DNA from: a virus
IMG/VR virus record: IMGVR_UViG_3300031565_000368
Span: 1 to 24,067 of that record
Strand: one strand, 5' to 3'
Length of the DNA stretch: 24,067 nucleotides
Shown: positions 1-5,933 of the stretch, piece by piece
Layout of the letters: every line of letters starts with the position of its first letter
How positions within the stretch are numbered: position 1 is the stretch's first letter
Notes under the pieces: generated by a model
Told to the model about the DNA's origin: nothing
Database searches by the model: none
What the model saw: the letters and a program-made list of their open reading frames with translations, nothing else
Made by a program: the position numbers and the translations under genes

Positions 1-421
1 GATACTGTGTTCCGTACTGGCCTGGTGGTGCAGGCGGTCTGTTCGGGTACGGATCCACCGGCCAGGGCTGCTGCGGAGCCTGTTGTTGCTGTTGGGGCTG
101 TGGCGGCGGATATCGCGAAGATGCCGGCGGGTATTGCTGCGGCGGCGGCGGATGCCCTGATGAGGGTTGCTGCGGTGCCTCTTTTCTCATTTCGTAATCT
201 CGCCATGCGCTCTCCACGTGCGTATTGTACCGATCCTCCAGCTTCTCGTACTTACCCCCAACTTTTATCACATCGGCACGTAGCTCATTGATGTCGTTCG
301 CCATCGCTTGCGGCTGATGCTTGACCGCCGAGATGAATGACGAGATGGACCAGATCACGCCGCAGAAAGCGACAATGCCTAAGATGGCTTGCATCGGCTT
401 GTCGAAATCCGCCCATCTCAT
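1..421 (-). CDS. Membrane protein with coiled coil and Pro/Gln-rich tail (partial)
   Basis: The reading frame starts at ATG 421-419 and is still open at the left edge, so the C-terminus is missing (140 codons visible). Residues about 10-34 form one hydrophobic membrane segment (AILGIVAFCGVIWSI...). A short charged, probably helical stretch follows (ELRADVIKVGGKYEKLEDRY), then a low-complexity tail rich in Pro, Gln and Tyr. The start overlaps the stop of the upstream gene by four bases (ATGA), indicating translational coupling. I do not recognise the family. A single N-terminal membrane anchor with a coiled coil fits small phage membrane proteins, including some lysis-cassette members, but no lysis function can be shown here. 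Confidence 0.7.
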   Translation of the reverse strand, partial: MRWADFDKPMQAILGIVAFCGVIWSISSFISAVKHQPQAMANDINELRADVIKVGGKYEKLEDRYNTHVESAWRDYEMRKEAPQQPSSGHPPPPQQYPPASSRYPPPQPQQQQQAPQQPWPVDPYPNRPPAPPGQYGTQY

Positions 422-714
422 TGGCAGCCTCTCACGACGTAGGCGATGGTGAAGACGACCGACATCAATGCGATCGTTCCGCAAGCGTTCGAGATCTTCT
501 CTAGGATCTTGATCATGTTGGTCTGATTCACGGCTTCGAATACACGAGCCACCCCGACACGATCGCTAATACGATCGCCGTCCTCATCGCCCCCAGTGAA
601 TCGTTCCGGTGCCCCCATGAGTTCAGGGTTATGCTCACCAGCAATAGGACGCAACCAGCTATCATCGCCCCTGCTCGGAAACCTTGTCGTGCGTGGCTGT
701 TTCTTCCGTGGCAT
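418..714 (-). CDS. Small protein with C-terminal membrane segment
   Basis: This is a 98-aa protein starting with MPRKKQPRTTR at 714, where ATG overlaps the previous stop (TGATG). The N-terminal two thirds are polar and charged. Residues about 75-94 (CGTIALMSVVFTIAYVV) are a single hydrophobic segment followed by RGCQ, as in a tail-anchored membrane protein. The frame stays open upstream to 813, but that extension lies inside the neighbouring zinc-binding-like gene. The stop overlaps the start of the next membrane protein, so the two are probably co-translated. Family and function are unknown. Confidence 0.6.
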   Translation of the reverse strand: MPRKKQPRTTRFPSRGDDSWLRPIAGEHNPELMGAPERFTGGDEDGDRISDRVGVARVFEAVNQTNMIKILEKISNACGTIALMSVVFTIAYVVRGCQ

Positions 715-935
715 CAGAGCATCTTCTGCGATGCGCGGTCCTTCTTGTCCCGCTTCGGACTCTTGCGGCGCAACAGACCGAGCGATTTGGCGACGGCCTT
801 GCATCGTCGACACGTCTCGGTGAACTCGTCCTCGTCCCAGTGGGCTTCGCAGAGTTCACAGTGGGTCGCTAGCTTCAGCTTCCGACCGACCACCCTATAC
901 AGTCGGCCGTCGTCCTGTCGGATCACGTCCGTCAT
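714..935 (-). CDS. Small zinc-finger-like protein
   Basis: This is a 73-aa protein (MTDVIRQDDGRLYRVVG...). Two CxxC pairs, CELC and CRRC, are about 16 residues apart in the middle, which fits a single structural zinc site. The C-terminus is very basic (RRKSPKRDKKDRA). It is coupled to the downstream gene by TGATG. Small treble-clef or zinc-ribbon proteins of this type are common in early phage operons, where they often act as nucleic-acid or host-protein binders; no specific role can be assigned. Confidence 0.6.
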   Translation of the reverse strand: MTDVIRQDDGRLYRVVGRKLKLATHCELCEAHWDEDEFTETCRRCKAVAKSLGLLRRKSPKRDKKDRASQKML

Positions 936-1065
936 GACTTAACACCATCGCCTCAAGGGTCTTCACTTCTTCGATCAGCGCCTTGATCCGCAAGTCCCGC
1001 TCCCTGATCGCCCTTCCCAATTGACTGATCGCGCGGACGAAGAAGAGAATGGTCCTCAGCCGCAC
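895..1065 (-). CDS. Possible small helical protein
   Basis: This is a 56-codon frame opening with GTG at 1065, ten bases inside the end of the upstream coiled-coil gene. It reads as an amphipathic basic helix (RLRTILFFVRAISQLGRAIRERDLRIKALIEEVKTLE) and ends at TAG 897-895, overlapping the next gene by 41 bases. It fills the only gap between two otherwise abutting genes and has protein-like composition, which is why it is listed. The GTG start and the overlap make it uncertain. No family is recognised. Confidence 0.35.
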   Translation of the reverse strand: MRLRTILFFVRAISQLGRAIRERDLRIKALIEEVKTLEAMVLSHDGRDPTGRRPTV

Positions 1066-1271
1066 TTCGCGGCGTTGACGATCATCTCCGCGTTCTTGTC
1101 GGCCCCTTGCTGGAACAGTGGCCAGAGACGATCGCGCAGTTCAGTCACCTGACCCTGTGTCGACGCTTGGTCCTGTTTCAGGATCGCGTTCTGGATCTCC
1201 AGCTGCGCCATCTTCGCCTTGAGGATGTCGTTCTCCACTTGAAGTGCCGTCACGTCTGCTCTGACTCCCAT
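1056..1271 (-). CDS. Small coiled-coil protein
   Basis: This is a 71-aa protein starting MGVRADVTALQ. Residues about 5-50 show a heptad pattern of Leu, Ile and Val (VTALQVENDILKAKMAQLEI), consistent with a coiled coil, and the C-terminus ends NAAKCG. The 5' part overlaps the 3' end of the upstream helix-turn-helix gene by about 130 bases in another frame. The downstream tail of that other gene looks like compositional shadow, so this frame is probably the conserved one. Function unknown. Confidence 0.55.
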   Translation of the reverse strand: MGVRADVTALQVENDILKAKMAQLEIQNAILKQDQASTQGQVTELRDRLWPLFQQGADKNAEMIVNAAKCG

Positions 1272-1512
1272 CGTCTTCCTCCAGGGGCGGTGCGTCTGGA
1301 TTCCAGAACACACGCTCGATTGACCAGCCGATCGCACGAGCGATCTCGTGTGCCACCTTGACGTTCGGTATGAACTGCTGGTTCTTCACTCGGATGACGG
1401 TCGTGTGGCTCACGCCGCCTGCTGCTCGCCGTTCGATTTCCATTGAACTGAGGCCCGTCTCTTCCATCGCGTACCAGAGACTGTTGGGCCATGAGCCTGC
1501 ACGGCCTTTCAT
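1141..1512 (-). CDS. Helix-turn-helix DNA-binding protein (Cro/CI-like)
   Basis: About 123 aa from MKGRAGSWPNSL at 1512; the frame is open further upstream (ATG at 1584 and 1665), but that part overlaps a better zinc-ribbon frame. Residues about 10-65 resemble a lambda-repressor-type HTH: LWYAMEETGLSSMEIERRAAGGVSHTTVIRVKN..., then VKVAHEIARAIGWSIERVF, like the fourth and fifth helices of that fold. The 43-residue C-terminal tail is rich in Gly, Ser, Asp and Arg and overlaps the coiled-coil gene. It may regulate transcription from the leftward promoters. Target unknown. Confidence 0.6.
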   Translation of the reverse strand: MKGRAGSWPNSLWYAMEETGLSSMEIERRAAGGVSHTTVIRVKNQQFIPNVKVAHEIARAIGWSIERVFWNPDAPPLEEDDGSQSRRDGTSSGERHPQGEDGAAGDPERDPETGPSVDTGSGD

Positions 1513-1519
1513 GTGGTGT

Positions 1520-1687
1520 TTAGCTGTCACGGCAAGTAGGGCACTCCGTTGATACGTTCTTGCGTCGTTGGTCGTAAGTGACATCGCATGCCAGAAAATA
1601 TCGATCGCACGCGGTGCATTGGTGTTGAACCGGGGGGCAAGCTGGGCAGTCGGCACGCCAAGCATGCTTACAGACCAGTTGTATCAG
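1520..1687 (-). CDS. Zinc-ribbon-like small protein, start codon unclear
   Basis: The segment ending at 1520 carries regularly spaced Cys (CKHAWRADCPACPP, then CTACDRYFLAC, then CPTC near the end), a strong sign of a real zinc-binding protein. No ATG, GTG or TTG lies between the end of the upstream gene (1668) and the first Cys. In-frame CTG codons lie at 1687 and 1678. The nearest ATGs (1822, 1867) would place most of the N-terminus inside another gene. Either a CTG start, a long overlapping frame, or a translational frameshift from the upstream gene is needed. The 1687 start is a guess. Confidence 0.35.
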   Translation of the reverse strand: MIQLVCKHAWRADCPACPPVQHQCTACDRYFLACDVTYDQRRKNVSTECPTCRDS

Positions 1688-1883
1688 TCCCGTGCTGTCC
1701 GGTTGCCGGTCTTCCCATCGTAGCGTTTCTGTAGCAGTCCCAGCAGAATCGCAAGGCCCACTCGATTCGTTTTCTGCAGATGCGGTTGGCGCACTTTGGT
1801 ACCCCGTTAGGAGCCAGAGCATCTCGGTAGGCATCCAGCTTGGCCACCGGAAGCATGCCTTTATCATGATTCCGGTTTGCCAT
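1668..1883 (-). CDS. Small Cys-containing protein
   Basis: This is a 71-aa protein starting MANRNHDKGMLPVAKLDAYRD at 1883, overlapping the upstream stop by 20 bases. The centre has CANRIC and CWDC, four Cys arranged like a small zinc finger. The C-terminus (GRPATGQHGTDTTGL) is polar. It is the first of two adjacent Cys-rich frames in the leftward operon. No family is recognised. Confidence 0.55.
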   Translation of the reverse strand: MANRNHDKGMLPVAKLDAYRDALAPNGVPKCANRICRKRIEWALRFCWDCYRNATMGRPATGQHGTDTTGL

Positions 1884-2124
1884 CCGCTTGTAGCCGACGC
1901 TGAAGATCTTCCAGCGCGGTTGTATATTCGTCAGCGAAAGTCTTACACGCTTCCACCCCGTCGGGATGAAAGAGGATGAGGTTCTCGACGACACCGGGTG
2001 GCTGCGCAGCAAAGCACGACATGCCGGTAAGGATTGCGCCTGTCTTCGGATCGATAGGACAGAAGCAGAAGCACCCGTATGTTTCCGGTGCCTGTGACGC
2101 ATCAATCGCCCACTTCGTCCACAT
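1864..2124 (-). CDS. Hypothetical protein
   Basis: This is an 86-aa protein from MWTKWAIDASQAPE. The frame starts 23 bases inside the end of the ParB-like gene, in the usual tight phage spacing. The sequence looks globular (YGCFCFCPIDPKTGAIL... VVENLILFHPDGVEACKTFADEYTTALEDLQRRL) with a helical C-terminal half. I see no catalytic motif. Its position right after a ParB-like gene suggests co-expression only. Confidence 0.55.
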   Translation of the reverse strand: MWTKWAIDASQAPETYGCFCFCPIDPKTGAILTGMSCFAAQPPGVVENLILFHPDGVEACKTFADEYTTALEDLQRRLQADGKPES

Positions 2125-2863
2125 CTTCTTCTTCTTCTTCGTCTGGTACGTGTGGTGGGTCGATGATGCCGATCGAATCGAAGTAGGCCATCAGCCGAGC
2201 CGCTACACTGCCAGCTTCAGGATACTCATTCCGGATGCCCCTGAGAAACTCGTACCAGCGTTGCTGCTGATCTTCGTCGTCGAACACGAGGTTGTAGGCG
2301 ATCGTGACTTCTTTCACCGCCGTCGAGTCCCCGATGGCCTTGTCCTCTTCATCCGCAGCCGCACTGATCCCGCCGGCATCGGCCAGGTCGTCCAGCAGGG
2401 CGGATATGGCCAGGTCGTCACTCTGCACAGTCTCTAGCAGACTTTCGAGGCGTTCGGGGTCGATCCCCGCCATCGCACCCAGCGGATCGAGGGTCGCAAG
2501 CACCAACGCCTCCTCTTCTTCTGTGAGTGAGACGTACACGACGGGAATCTGTTTCTCGCCGTTCTCGATTGCCAATGCACAACGCAGGTGACCGTCCACC
2601 AGATGGCCGGTGGTCCGGTTCACGATGCATCTCTGGACCCATCCCACGGTGTCGAGCACGGCCTGCATCGTATGCTTTTGCCGTTCTGAATGGGTGCGCC
2701 AGTTGCTTGGGTTCGGAAGAATATCGGTGGGGACTTCGACCCCCTGTCCCTCAATCCGATTTTGCCAAGGATCTGCGTTGTCGTTGGTAGTCTCGGGATC
2801 TACGTCTTCTGCACTCAATGCAATACCTCCGTCCGTTACTGACGTACGTATTACGTTCGTCAT
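2102..2863 (-). CDS. ParB-like nuclease/CTPase-fold domain protein
   Basis: This is a 253-aa protein. Residues about 42-130 match the ParB/sulfiredoxin-fold domain: VEVPTDILPNPSNWRTHSERQ, then HLVDGHLRCALAI (GHLR at 91-94, equivalent to the GxxR motif of ParB), then PVVYVSLTEEEEALVLATLDP. The C-terminal half is acidic and ends in a run of Glu/Asp (DEEEEEDVDEVGD). Phage genes of this type often accompany DNA methyltransferases or terminases and may recruit enzymes to DNA. The first 113 bases overlap the HNH gene, so a later start such as TTG 2818 is possible. A second, unrelated-looking ParB-like gene lies at 13923 on the other strand. Confidence 0.75.
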   Translation of the reverse strand: MTNVIRTSVTDGGIALSAEDVDPETTNDNADPWQNRIEGQGVEVPTDILPNPSNWRTHSERQKHTMQAVLDTVGWVQRCIVNRTTGHLVDGHLRCALAIENGEKQIPVVYVSLTEEEEALVLATLDPLGAMAGIDPERLESLLETVQSDDLAISALLDDLADAGGISAAADEEDKAIGDSTAVKEVTIAYNLVFDDEDQQQRWYEFLRGIRNEYPEAGSVAARLMAYFDSIGIIDPPHVPDEEEEEDVDEVGD

Positions 2864-3185
2864 ACGGGTGCCCTTGTGGGCAGTTGGTTCGTGTTCGCTG
2901 CTTGTTCCCTGCGCTACCTCTTCGGCAGTTTTCGCGATGAGTGACGGGCTCTAGGTGTTCAGGGCGGCAACACAATGTCTTGCGACAAAGATGATCGAGT
3001 TCGAGATTCGCAGGTATAGGGCCGACTAGTGATTGATAAGCCACTCGGTGAACAAGGGCTAGGCGTCGCGATCCGTCAGTACGAGAACCTACGCGGATTC
3101 GACCATACCCGTTGATGGTGCGTGCTCCGTTCCAAATCCAGCAACCGTCATTCGTCACCGTTACCCGCCGCAGAATGCGATCCAT
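2751..3185 (-). CDS. HNH endonuclease (homing type)
   Basis: This is a 144-aa protein. The N-terminal DGCWIWNGARTINGYGRI, then VHRVAYQSLVGPI, LELDHLCRKTLCCRPEHLEPVT and a C-terminal CPQGHPYDERNTY...YCIEC zinc finger are the standard order for phage free-standing HNH homing endonucleases. The HNH core is around residues 64-80 (DH, then the H of EHLEPVT). ATG 3185 is chosen because GAGGTG lies five bases upstream; GTG 3191 is the alternative. It overlaps genes on both sides, as expected for an inserted selfish gene. It has a close relative in this window at 16731-17147. Confidence 0.85.
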   Translation of the reverse strand: MDRILRRVTVTNDGCWIWNGARTINGYGRIRVGSRTDGSRRLALVHRVAYQSLVGPIPANLELDHLCRKTLCCRPEHLEPVTHRENCRRGSAGNKQRTRTNCPQGHPYDERNTYVSNGRRYCIECRRRRSRDYQRQRRSLAKSD

Positions 3186-3495
3186 TGTCACCTCGCACCG
3201 CTGCAGAGACCCAGTCCCGCAGCTGCTCTCCGTTGAGGCGGAACCCGTCCACCGTGAACGTGCTCACGACCTCGATCACGAACTCAGGATGTAGAAGTGC
3301 GGCGATCTCATCGTCGTCGATGAAGTCGCACAGGATCGCTTCGCCCAGAAGCTCTTGGCCGCGTGTAGTGATCCAGTCGCAGCGCTTCCGGTCGATGCCG
3401 GTGACGACAGGAACCCAACCGTCTCGAACCACAGTGATCGCACCTGGTTCGATGTCGTAGCGGGTACCCGCGTAGAATGTGCTATCGCTTCGCAT
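3148..3495 (-). CDS. Hypothetical protein
   Basis: This is a 115-aa protein from the first ATG (3495; MRSDSTFYAGTRYDIEPGAITVV). A TTG at 3558 would add 21 residues. The sequence reads as a mostly beta N-terminal half (YDIEPGAITVVRDGWVPVVTGID) followed by helices (DDDEIAALLHPEFVIEVVSTF). No motif is recognised. The start codon lies in the loop of a 10-bp inverted repeat (3480-3489 with 3529-3538) that could control its translation. Its 3' end overlaps the HNH gene by 38 bases. Confidence 0.6.
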   Translation of the reverse strand: MRSDSTFYAGTRYDIEPGAITVVRDGWVPVVTGIDRKRCDWITTRGQELLGEAILCDFIDDDEIAALLHPEFVIEVVSTFTVDGFRLNGEQLRDWVSAAVRGDNGSHSAAGNGDE

Positions 3496-3538
3496 AGCAA
3501 GCCTGGAGTTTGTCGAACTCACTGACTGAGCGATAGCA
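3480..3538 (-). repeat. 10-bp inverted repeat around a start codon
   Basis: TGCTATCGCT at 3480-3489 is perfectly complementary to AGCGATAGCA at 3529-3538, with 39 nt between. The ATG of the 115-aa gene (3495-3493 on the minus strand) is in the loop, directly before the second arm as read on that strand. It could be an RNA hairpin limiting ribosome access or a repressor site. CTTGCTAT also occurs twice as a direct repeat within it. Confidence 0.5.
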
Positions 3539-3574
3539 AGAAGTTTCAGGTTTTTCAATGCGAAGACGAGAAAA

Positions 3575-3617
3575 CCCCGCAGGCCGTTGTGCGTTGCGTA
3601 GACCGCGACCTGCGGGG
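3575..3617. repeat. 9-bp inverted repeat in structured spacer
   Basis: CCCCGCAGG at 3575-3583 pairs with CCTGCGGGG at 3609-3617, with a 25-nt loop. A third related copy, CCTGCGGGG at 3641-3649, follows the next hairpin. No T-run follows on either strand, so this is not a plain intrinsic terminator. Confidence 0.5.
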
Positions 3618-3623
3618 CTCACC

Positions 3624-3643
3624 AGGTAGCATTGCTGCTACCT
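3624..3643. repeat. 8-bp perfect hairpin
   Basis: AGGTAGCA, loop TTGC, TGCTACCT. The arms contain GGTAGC/GCTACC, the same core as the 14-bp palindrome at 4172-4185 and the half-site at 9169-9177. It may be an operator or part of a folded leader RNA. Confidence 0.5.
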
Positions 3644-3657
3644 GCGGGGGGAACGTA

Positions 3658-3750
3658 GTCCGGTGGACAGCAGGTCGGAGAACCCATCATCTTGCGCGCG
3701 GCCGAATGAGCTAAAAACACCGTCAGCCCAAGGCTAGCCATCCACCGGAC
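3658..3750. repeat. 10-bp inverted repeat enclosing 73 nt
   Basis: GTCCGGTGGA at 3658-3667 pairs perfectly with TCCACCGGAC at 3741-3750. Together with the hairpins at 3575-3643 it makes 3571-3750 an unusually structured spacer between two leftward genes, with no convincing frame in it. A small structured RNA or processed leader is possible. It is not a tRNA, since no T-arm or anticodon arm can be drawn. Confidence 0.5.
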
Positions 3751-3760
3751 AGTCGTTATG

Positions 3761-4138
3761 TCATGCTGCCTTCGGCAGGGCCAGGGATAGCTGGCACATG
3801 ACGAGCCGACGCAGTATCGCTGCGCGCGGCCGATCTTCTTTCTTCGCGATGCGATCGAGTTGCTTGATCATCCTCTCGCTCACTCGCATGAACACCGTGA
3901 CGTGGTCGTCGTCCTGGTGTCGTCGTAGGAACTTCTCCACCTTCTTCGGCTGCTTCTTGTCGTTGGCAGCTAAGCCGAGTTCGGTCAGGTTCACGAGCAT
4001 CCAGTTGCGCGACCGCTCCTGCACCTCGCATTGTATATCGACAAGGTCAATCACGGGACGAGCGAGGCCGAAGTAGATGAGCTTCTTGGGCTCGTTCGAT
4101 CGCCTGGTCTTGACCCTGCCTTCCCTTACTTTTGACAT
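3761..4138 (-). CDS. Ribbon-helix-helix DNA-binding protein (CopG/Arc-like)
   Basis: This is a 125-aa protein starting MSKVREGRVKTRRS at 4138, preceded by a good Shine-Dalgarno (TAGGAG, five bases before ATG). The N-terminal 75 residues are basic with a hydrophobic middle. The C-terminal part, about residues 79-120, reads HVTVFMRVSERMIKQLDRIAKKEDRPRAAI..., the strand-helix-helix pattern of the RHH fold. Such proteins are dimeric transcriptional repressors that usually autoregulate. A perfect 14-bp palindrome 34 bases upstream of the start is a natural candidate operator. Confidence 0.7.
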   Translation of the reverse strand: MSKVREGRVKTRRSNEPKKLIYFGLARPVIDLVDIQCEVQERSRNWMLVNLTELGLAANDKKQPKKVEKFLRRHQDDDHVTVFMRVSERMIKQLDRIAKKEDRPRAAILRRLVMCQLSLALPKAA

Positions 4139-4171
4139 TCCATCTCCTATCTCCCACCCCGCTATCACTCT

Positions 4172-4185
4172 GCTACCATGGTAGC
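4172..4185. promoter_or_regulatory. 14-bp perfect palindrome, candidate operator
   Basis: GCTACCATGGTAGC is fully self-complementary. It sits upstream of the ribbon-helix-helix gene, where an autoregulatory operator would lie. The half TGCTACCAT (4171-4179) recurs at 9169-9177 beside the main leftward promoter, and GGTAGCA/TGCTACC recurs at 3625-3642. No matching -35/-10 pair could be assigned with confidence. Confidence 0.45.
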
Positions 4186-4406
4186 TGAAAGTCACTGGTA
4201 CGCCTACCAACCTGTGCGGTCAACCTGCCCCAGTAATATCGTGGGCTTACGCCGTCGCTGCGCAGATCGCTTGACTGGGCATCCCCGATCTCCCCCTCGT
4301 GGCTCCCCCTTGGCCTCGTGGCCCACGAGCCAGCGAGTGGGTGGTCCGAAAAAGAAGGTTGTAAACCTGGCCAGCTGGCTATGGCCTGGCCATGGCCATA
4401 GCCGTT
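4186..4406. other. Non-coding spacer
   Basis: No frame here looks real; the open minus frame (4204-4569) has the Arg/Pro-rich composition of a shadow. The spacer holds a compact inverted repeat (CTCGTGG at 4315-4321, CCACGAG at 4323-4329), a weak minus-strand terminator-like element (short AGGTT/AACCT stem, then T5 at 4353-4349), and the hairpin at 4377-4403. Confidence 0.4.
4377..4403 (-). repeat. Hairpin after a leftward gene
   Basis: GGCTATGGC (4377-4385) pairs with GCCATAGCC (4395-4403), nine bases apart, starting four bases past the stop of the 102-aa gene. There is no T-run directly after it, so it may stabilise the mRNA end or contribute to weak termination. Confidence 0.45.
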
Positions 4407-4715
4407 TCACTTCTTCCCTTTCCCCGGATGGCCGAGCCGCCGCCAATCGGTGACCCGGTTGGACCTGGGCATGGTCAGGTATTCGTCCTCGACCAGCCGT
4501 GACCGAAGCACGTCGTCGAGGTGCGCCCAGACCTTGGCTTGGGCGAGCAGCGTATCGACGCCGTCGCATCCGAAGTTGATGTCGAGGACCAGGTCTTCCT
4601 GATCCTTCGGCACCGTGAGATCGAAGACCGACAGGAAGTAGTATTGGAGCGGTCGGTCGAAACCGACACGCACCTCATGCTTCTTGTCGAGCGGAACAAG
4701 CATGTGGATGGTCAC
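4407..4715 (-). CDS. Hypothetical protein
   Basis: This is a 102-aa protein from GTG 4715, which overlaps the upstream stop as GTGA and has GGAG six bases before it. ATG 4703 is the alternative. The sequence VRVGFDRPLQYYFLSVFDLTVPKDQEDLVLDINFGCDGVDTLLAQ looks globular with a beta-rich first half, then helices with VWAHLDDVLRSRLVEDEYLTMPRSNRVTDW and a basic end (GKGKK). I do not recognise a family. It is the last gene of a coupled leftward series before a structured spacer. Confidence 0.65.
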   Translation of the reverse strand: MTIHMLVPLDKKHEVRVGFDRPLQYYFLSVFDLTVPKDQEDLVLDINFGCDGVDTLLAQAKVWAHLDDVLRSRLVEDEYLTMPRSNRVTDWRRLGHPGKGKK

Positions 4716-5158
4716 TGCGTCTCCAGGAGGGCTCCGACTTGCTGGTCCATGTCGTCCACGGTCTCGCAGGCCGAGCGGGTTGTCGCGATAGCCTCTGTAC
4801 CTTGCTTGCGAAGGGCAAGGGCTGTTCCAGAACCAGATGCCATGTCGACGACGGTGCCACACTTCAACACGTACGCGTCGAGTAGCGCGTCCAAAGCATC
4901 GCAATCGCGATACACCTTACGGCAGATGGCCGACATCCGAGGAAGGCCAGCAATCGCATCCCCCCCCTTCGCGATGGCCGTCATCTTACCCATGTCGTCT
5001 GCGATCGAGGTGCTGTAGCTGCCAATCTCCTCGCCTCTCAATAAGCACCTCTCGAAAGAGTCCGATGCTGACGCCGCCCCGGCTGAGATGGCGATGGCAA
5101 TCAACGCGGTGACGATTGCGATAAGGCTGATGACGTTTGTTCTTTGGTTGTAGGTCAC
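4712..5158 (-). CDS. Predicted exported or membrane-anchored protein
   Basis: This is a 148-aa protein from GTG 5158 (MTYNQRTNVISL), coupled to the upstream stop as GTGA, with a G-rich Shine-Dalgarno-like run (AAGGGGG) upstream. Residues about 8-30 form a hydrophobic segment ending SAGAASA, which could be a signal peptide or a membrane anchor. The rest is helical and contains five Cys (including ERCLL, AICRKVYRDCDAL, LKCGTV and SACETV) that could form disulfides outside the cytoplasm. An envelope role such as lysis or superinfection exclusion is possible but unproven. Confidence 0.65.
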   Translation of the reverse strand: MTYNQRTNVISLIAIVTALIAIAISAGAASASDSFERCLLRGEEIGSYSTSIADDMGKMTAIAKGGDAIAGLPRMSAICRKVYRDCDALDALLDAYVLKCGTVVDMASGSGTALALRKQGTEAIATTRSACETVDDMDQQVGALLETQ

Positions 5159-5589
5159 GCTGCACCCCCTTGCGCAGAGATGTCCTGCGCGATCAGCTGG
5201 ACGCTGGTAAGGTTACCATCACCGTCCTTCGTGAATCGGATCATCCCATGCATCATCAACCACCGCTCCACCGTTGGATGGACTTGGGCTGCCCAGTCGG
5301 ACAGCGAGATCGTGCCGTCGTTGTTTAGTAGGAGATCAAGCGCGCGTGCGCGCGGCTTGGTCTTCTCGTTGCTTGGTAGTATCGGGTGTCCCTCGTATCG
5401 CCGTGTCCGGTGATCGGGACAGAAGGCGCGGCTGTTCTTCGACTGCTCGCTGGCCATCTCCCACCCCGCACGCCGGAACCAGCTGACCGCGAACTGCGCC
5501 GTGTCGACCTGGATGGTCTTCTGCGCCCTGCACTCGGGGTGATCGCAGCTGACCTCCATGACGGTCTTCCTGTAGTGGCGGTAGCCCAT
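5155..5589 (-). CDS. Putative zinc-binding protein
   Basis: This is a 144-aa protein from ATG 5589, which overlaps the upstream stop as TGATG. The N-terminal CDHPEC and later FCPDH around residues 15-60 look like one Cys/His zinc site. The C-terminal half (ARALDLLLNNDGTISLSDWAAQVHPTVERWLMMHGMIRFTKDGDGN) resembles a small winged-helix-like domain: a helix, a DGTIS turn, a second helix and a beta hairpin. This suggests nucleic-acid binding, but no family name can be given. Confidence 0.6.
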   Translation of the reverse strand: MGYRHYRKTVMEVSCDHPECRAQKTIQVDTAQFAVSWFRRAGWEMASEQSKNSRAFCPDHRTRRYEGHPILPSNEKTKPRARALDLLLNNDGTISLSDWAAQVHPTVERWLMMHGMIRFTKDGDGNLTSVQLIAQDISAQGGAA

Positions 5590-5933
5590 CAGAAGGTGAC
5601 CGCCTTGAAGGTGTAGTCATCGATGTTGTCGACGTTGATCGGCCCCGGAAACCGCTGTGGGTTCGTGCTCTCCCGCATCTCGTCGCGGTGTACCCAGACT
5701 GTCCAGATCCCCCGGAACCCAGCGTGTGGCTTCTCGGTTCTCTTGGCCAGGACTGGCTTGATCATCCCCGACCGGCGCAGCGCCGTGAACGTCTTCGGCG
5801 CTACCCGGTGAACCTGCAACGGCCAGTTCGTGGGCGTGTGTAGTATGGCAACCTGGCTGGTCGGCCGGATGAAGATCCAGCCGCCGTTGCAGATCACGTC
5901 CAGGATGTCGCGCTGTATCTTGGTCAGTTTCAT
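5589..5933 (-). CDS. Putative winged-helix-like protein
   Basis: This is a 114-aa protein from MKLTKIQRDILDVICNGGWIF at 5933, overlapping the upstream stop as ATGA. The pattern of LTKIQRDILDVICNGGW, then VAPKTFTALRRSGMIKPV, then GIWTVWVHRDEM resembles a winged-helix domain: helix, helix, and a hairpin wing. Phage proteins with this layout often regulate transcription. No family-specific motif is visible. Confidence 0.6.
   Translation of the reverse strand: MKLTKIQRDILDVICNGGWIFIRPTSQVAILHTPTNWPLQVHRVAPKTFTALRRSGMIKPVLAKRTEKPHAGFRGIWTVWVHRDEMRESTNPQRFPGPINVDNIDDYTFKAVTF

Noticed and set aside
7-291. 94-codon plus-strand frame at the left edge
   Set aside because: It is opposite the Pro/Gln-rich tail of a minus-strand gene coupled to its neighbour; the Ala/Val string is the expected antisense product.
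3658-3750. Possible tRNA formed by the 10-bp inverted repeat
   Set aside because: No T-arm with a GTTC loop, no anticodon arm and no standard spacing can be drawn on either strand.
4204-4569. 121-codon minus-strand frame across the spacer
   Set aside because: It overlaps the coupled GTG-start gene and has Arg/Pro/Gly-rich shadow composition; no ribosome-binding site.
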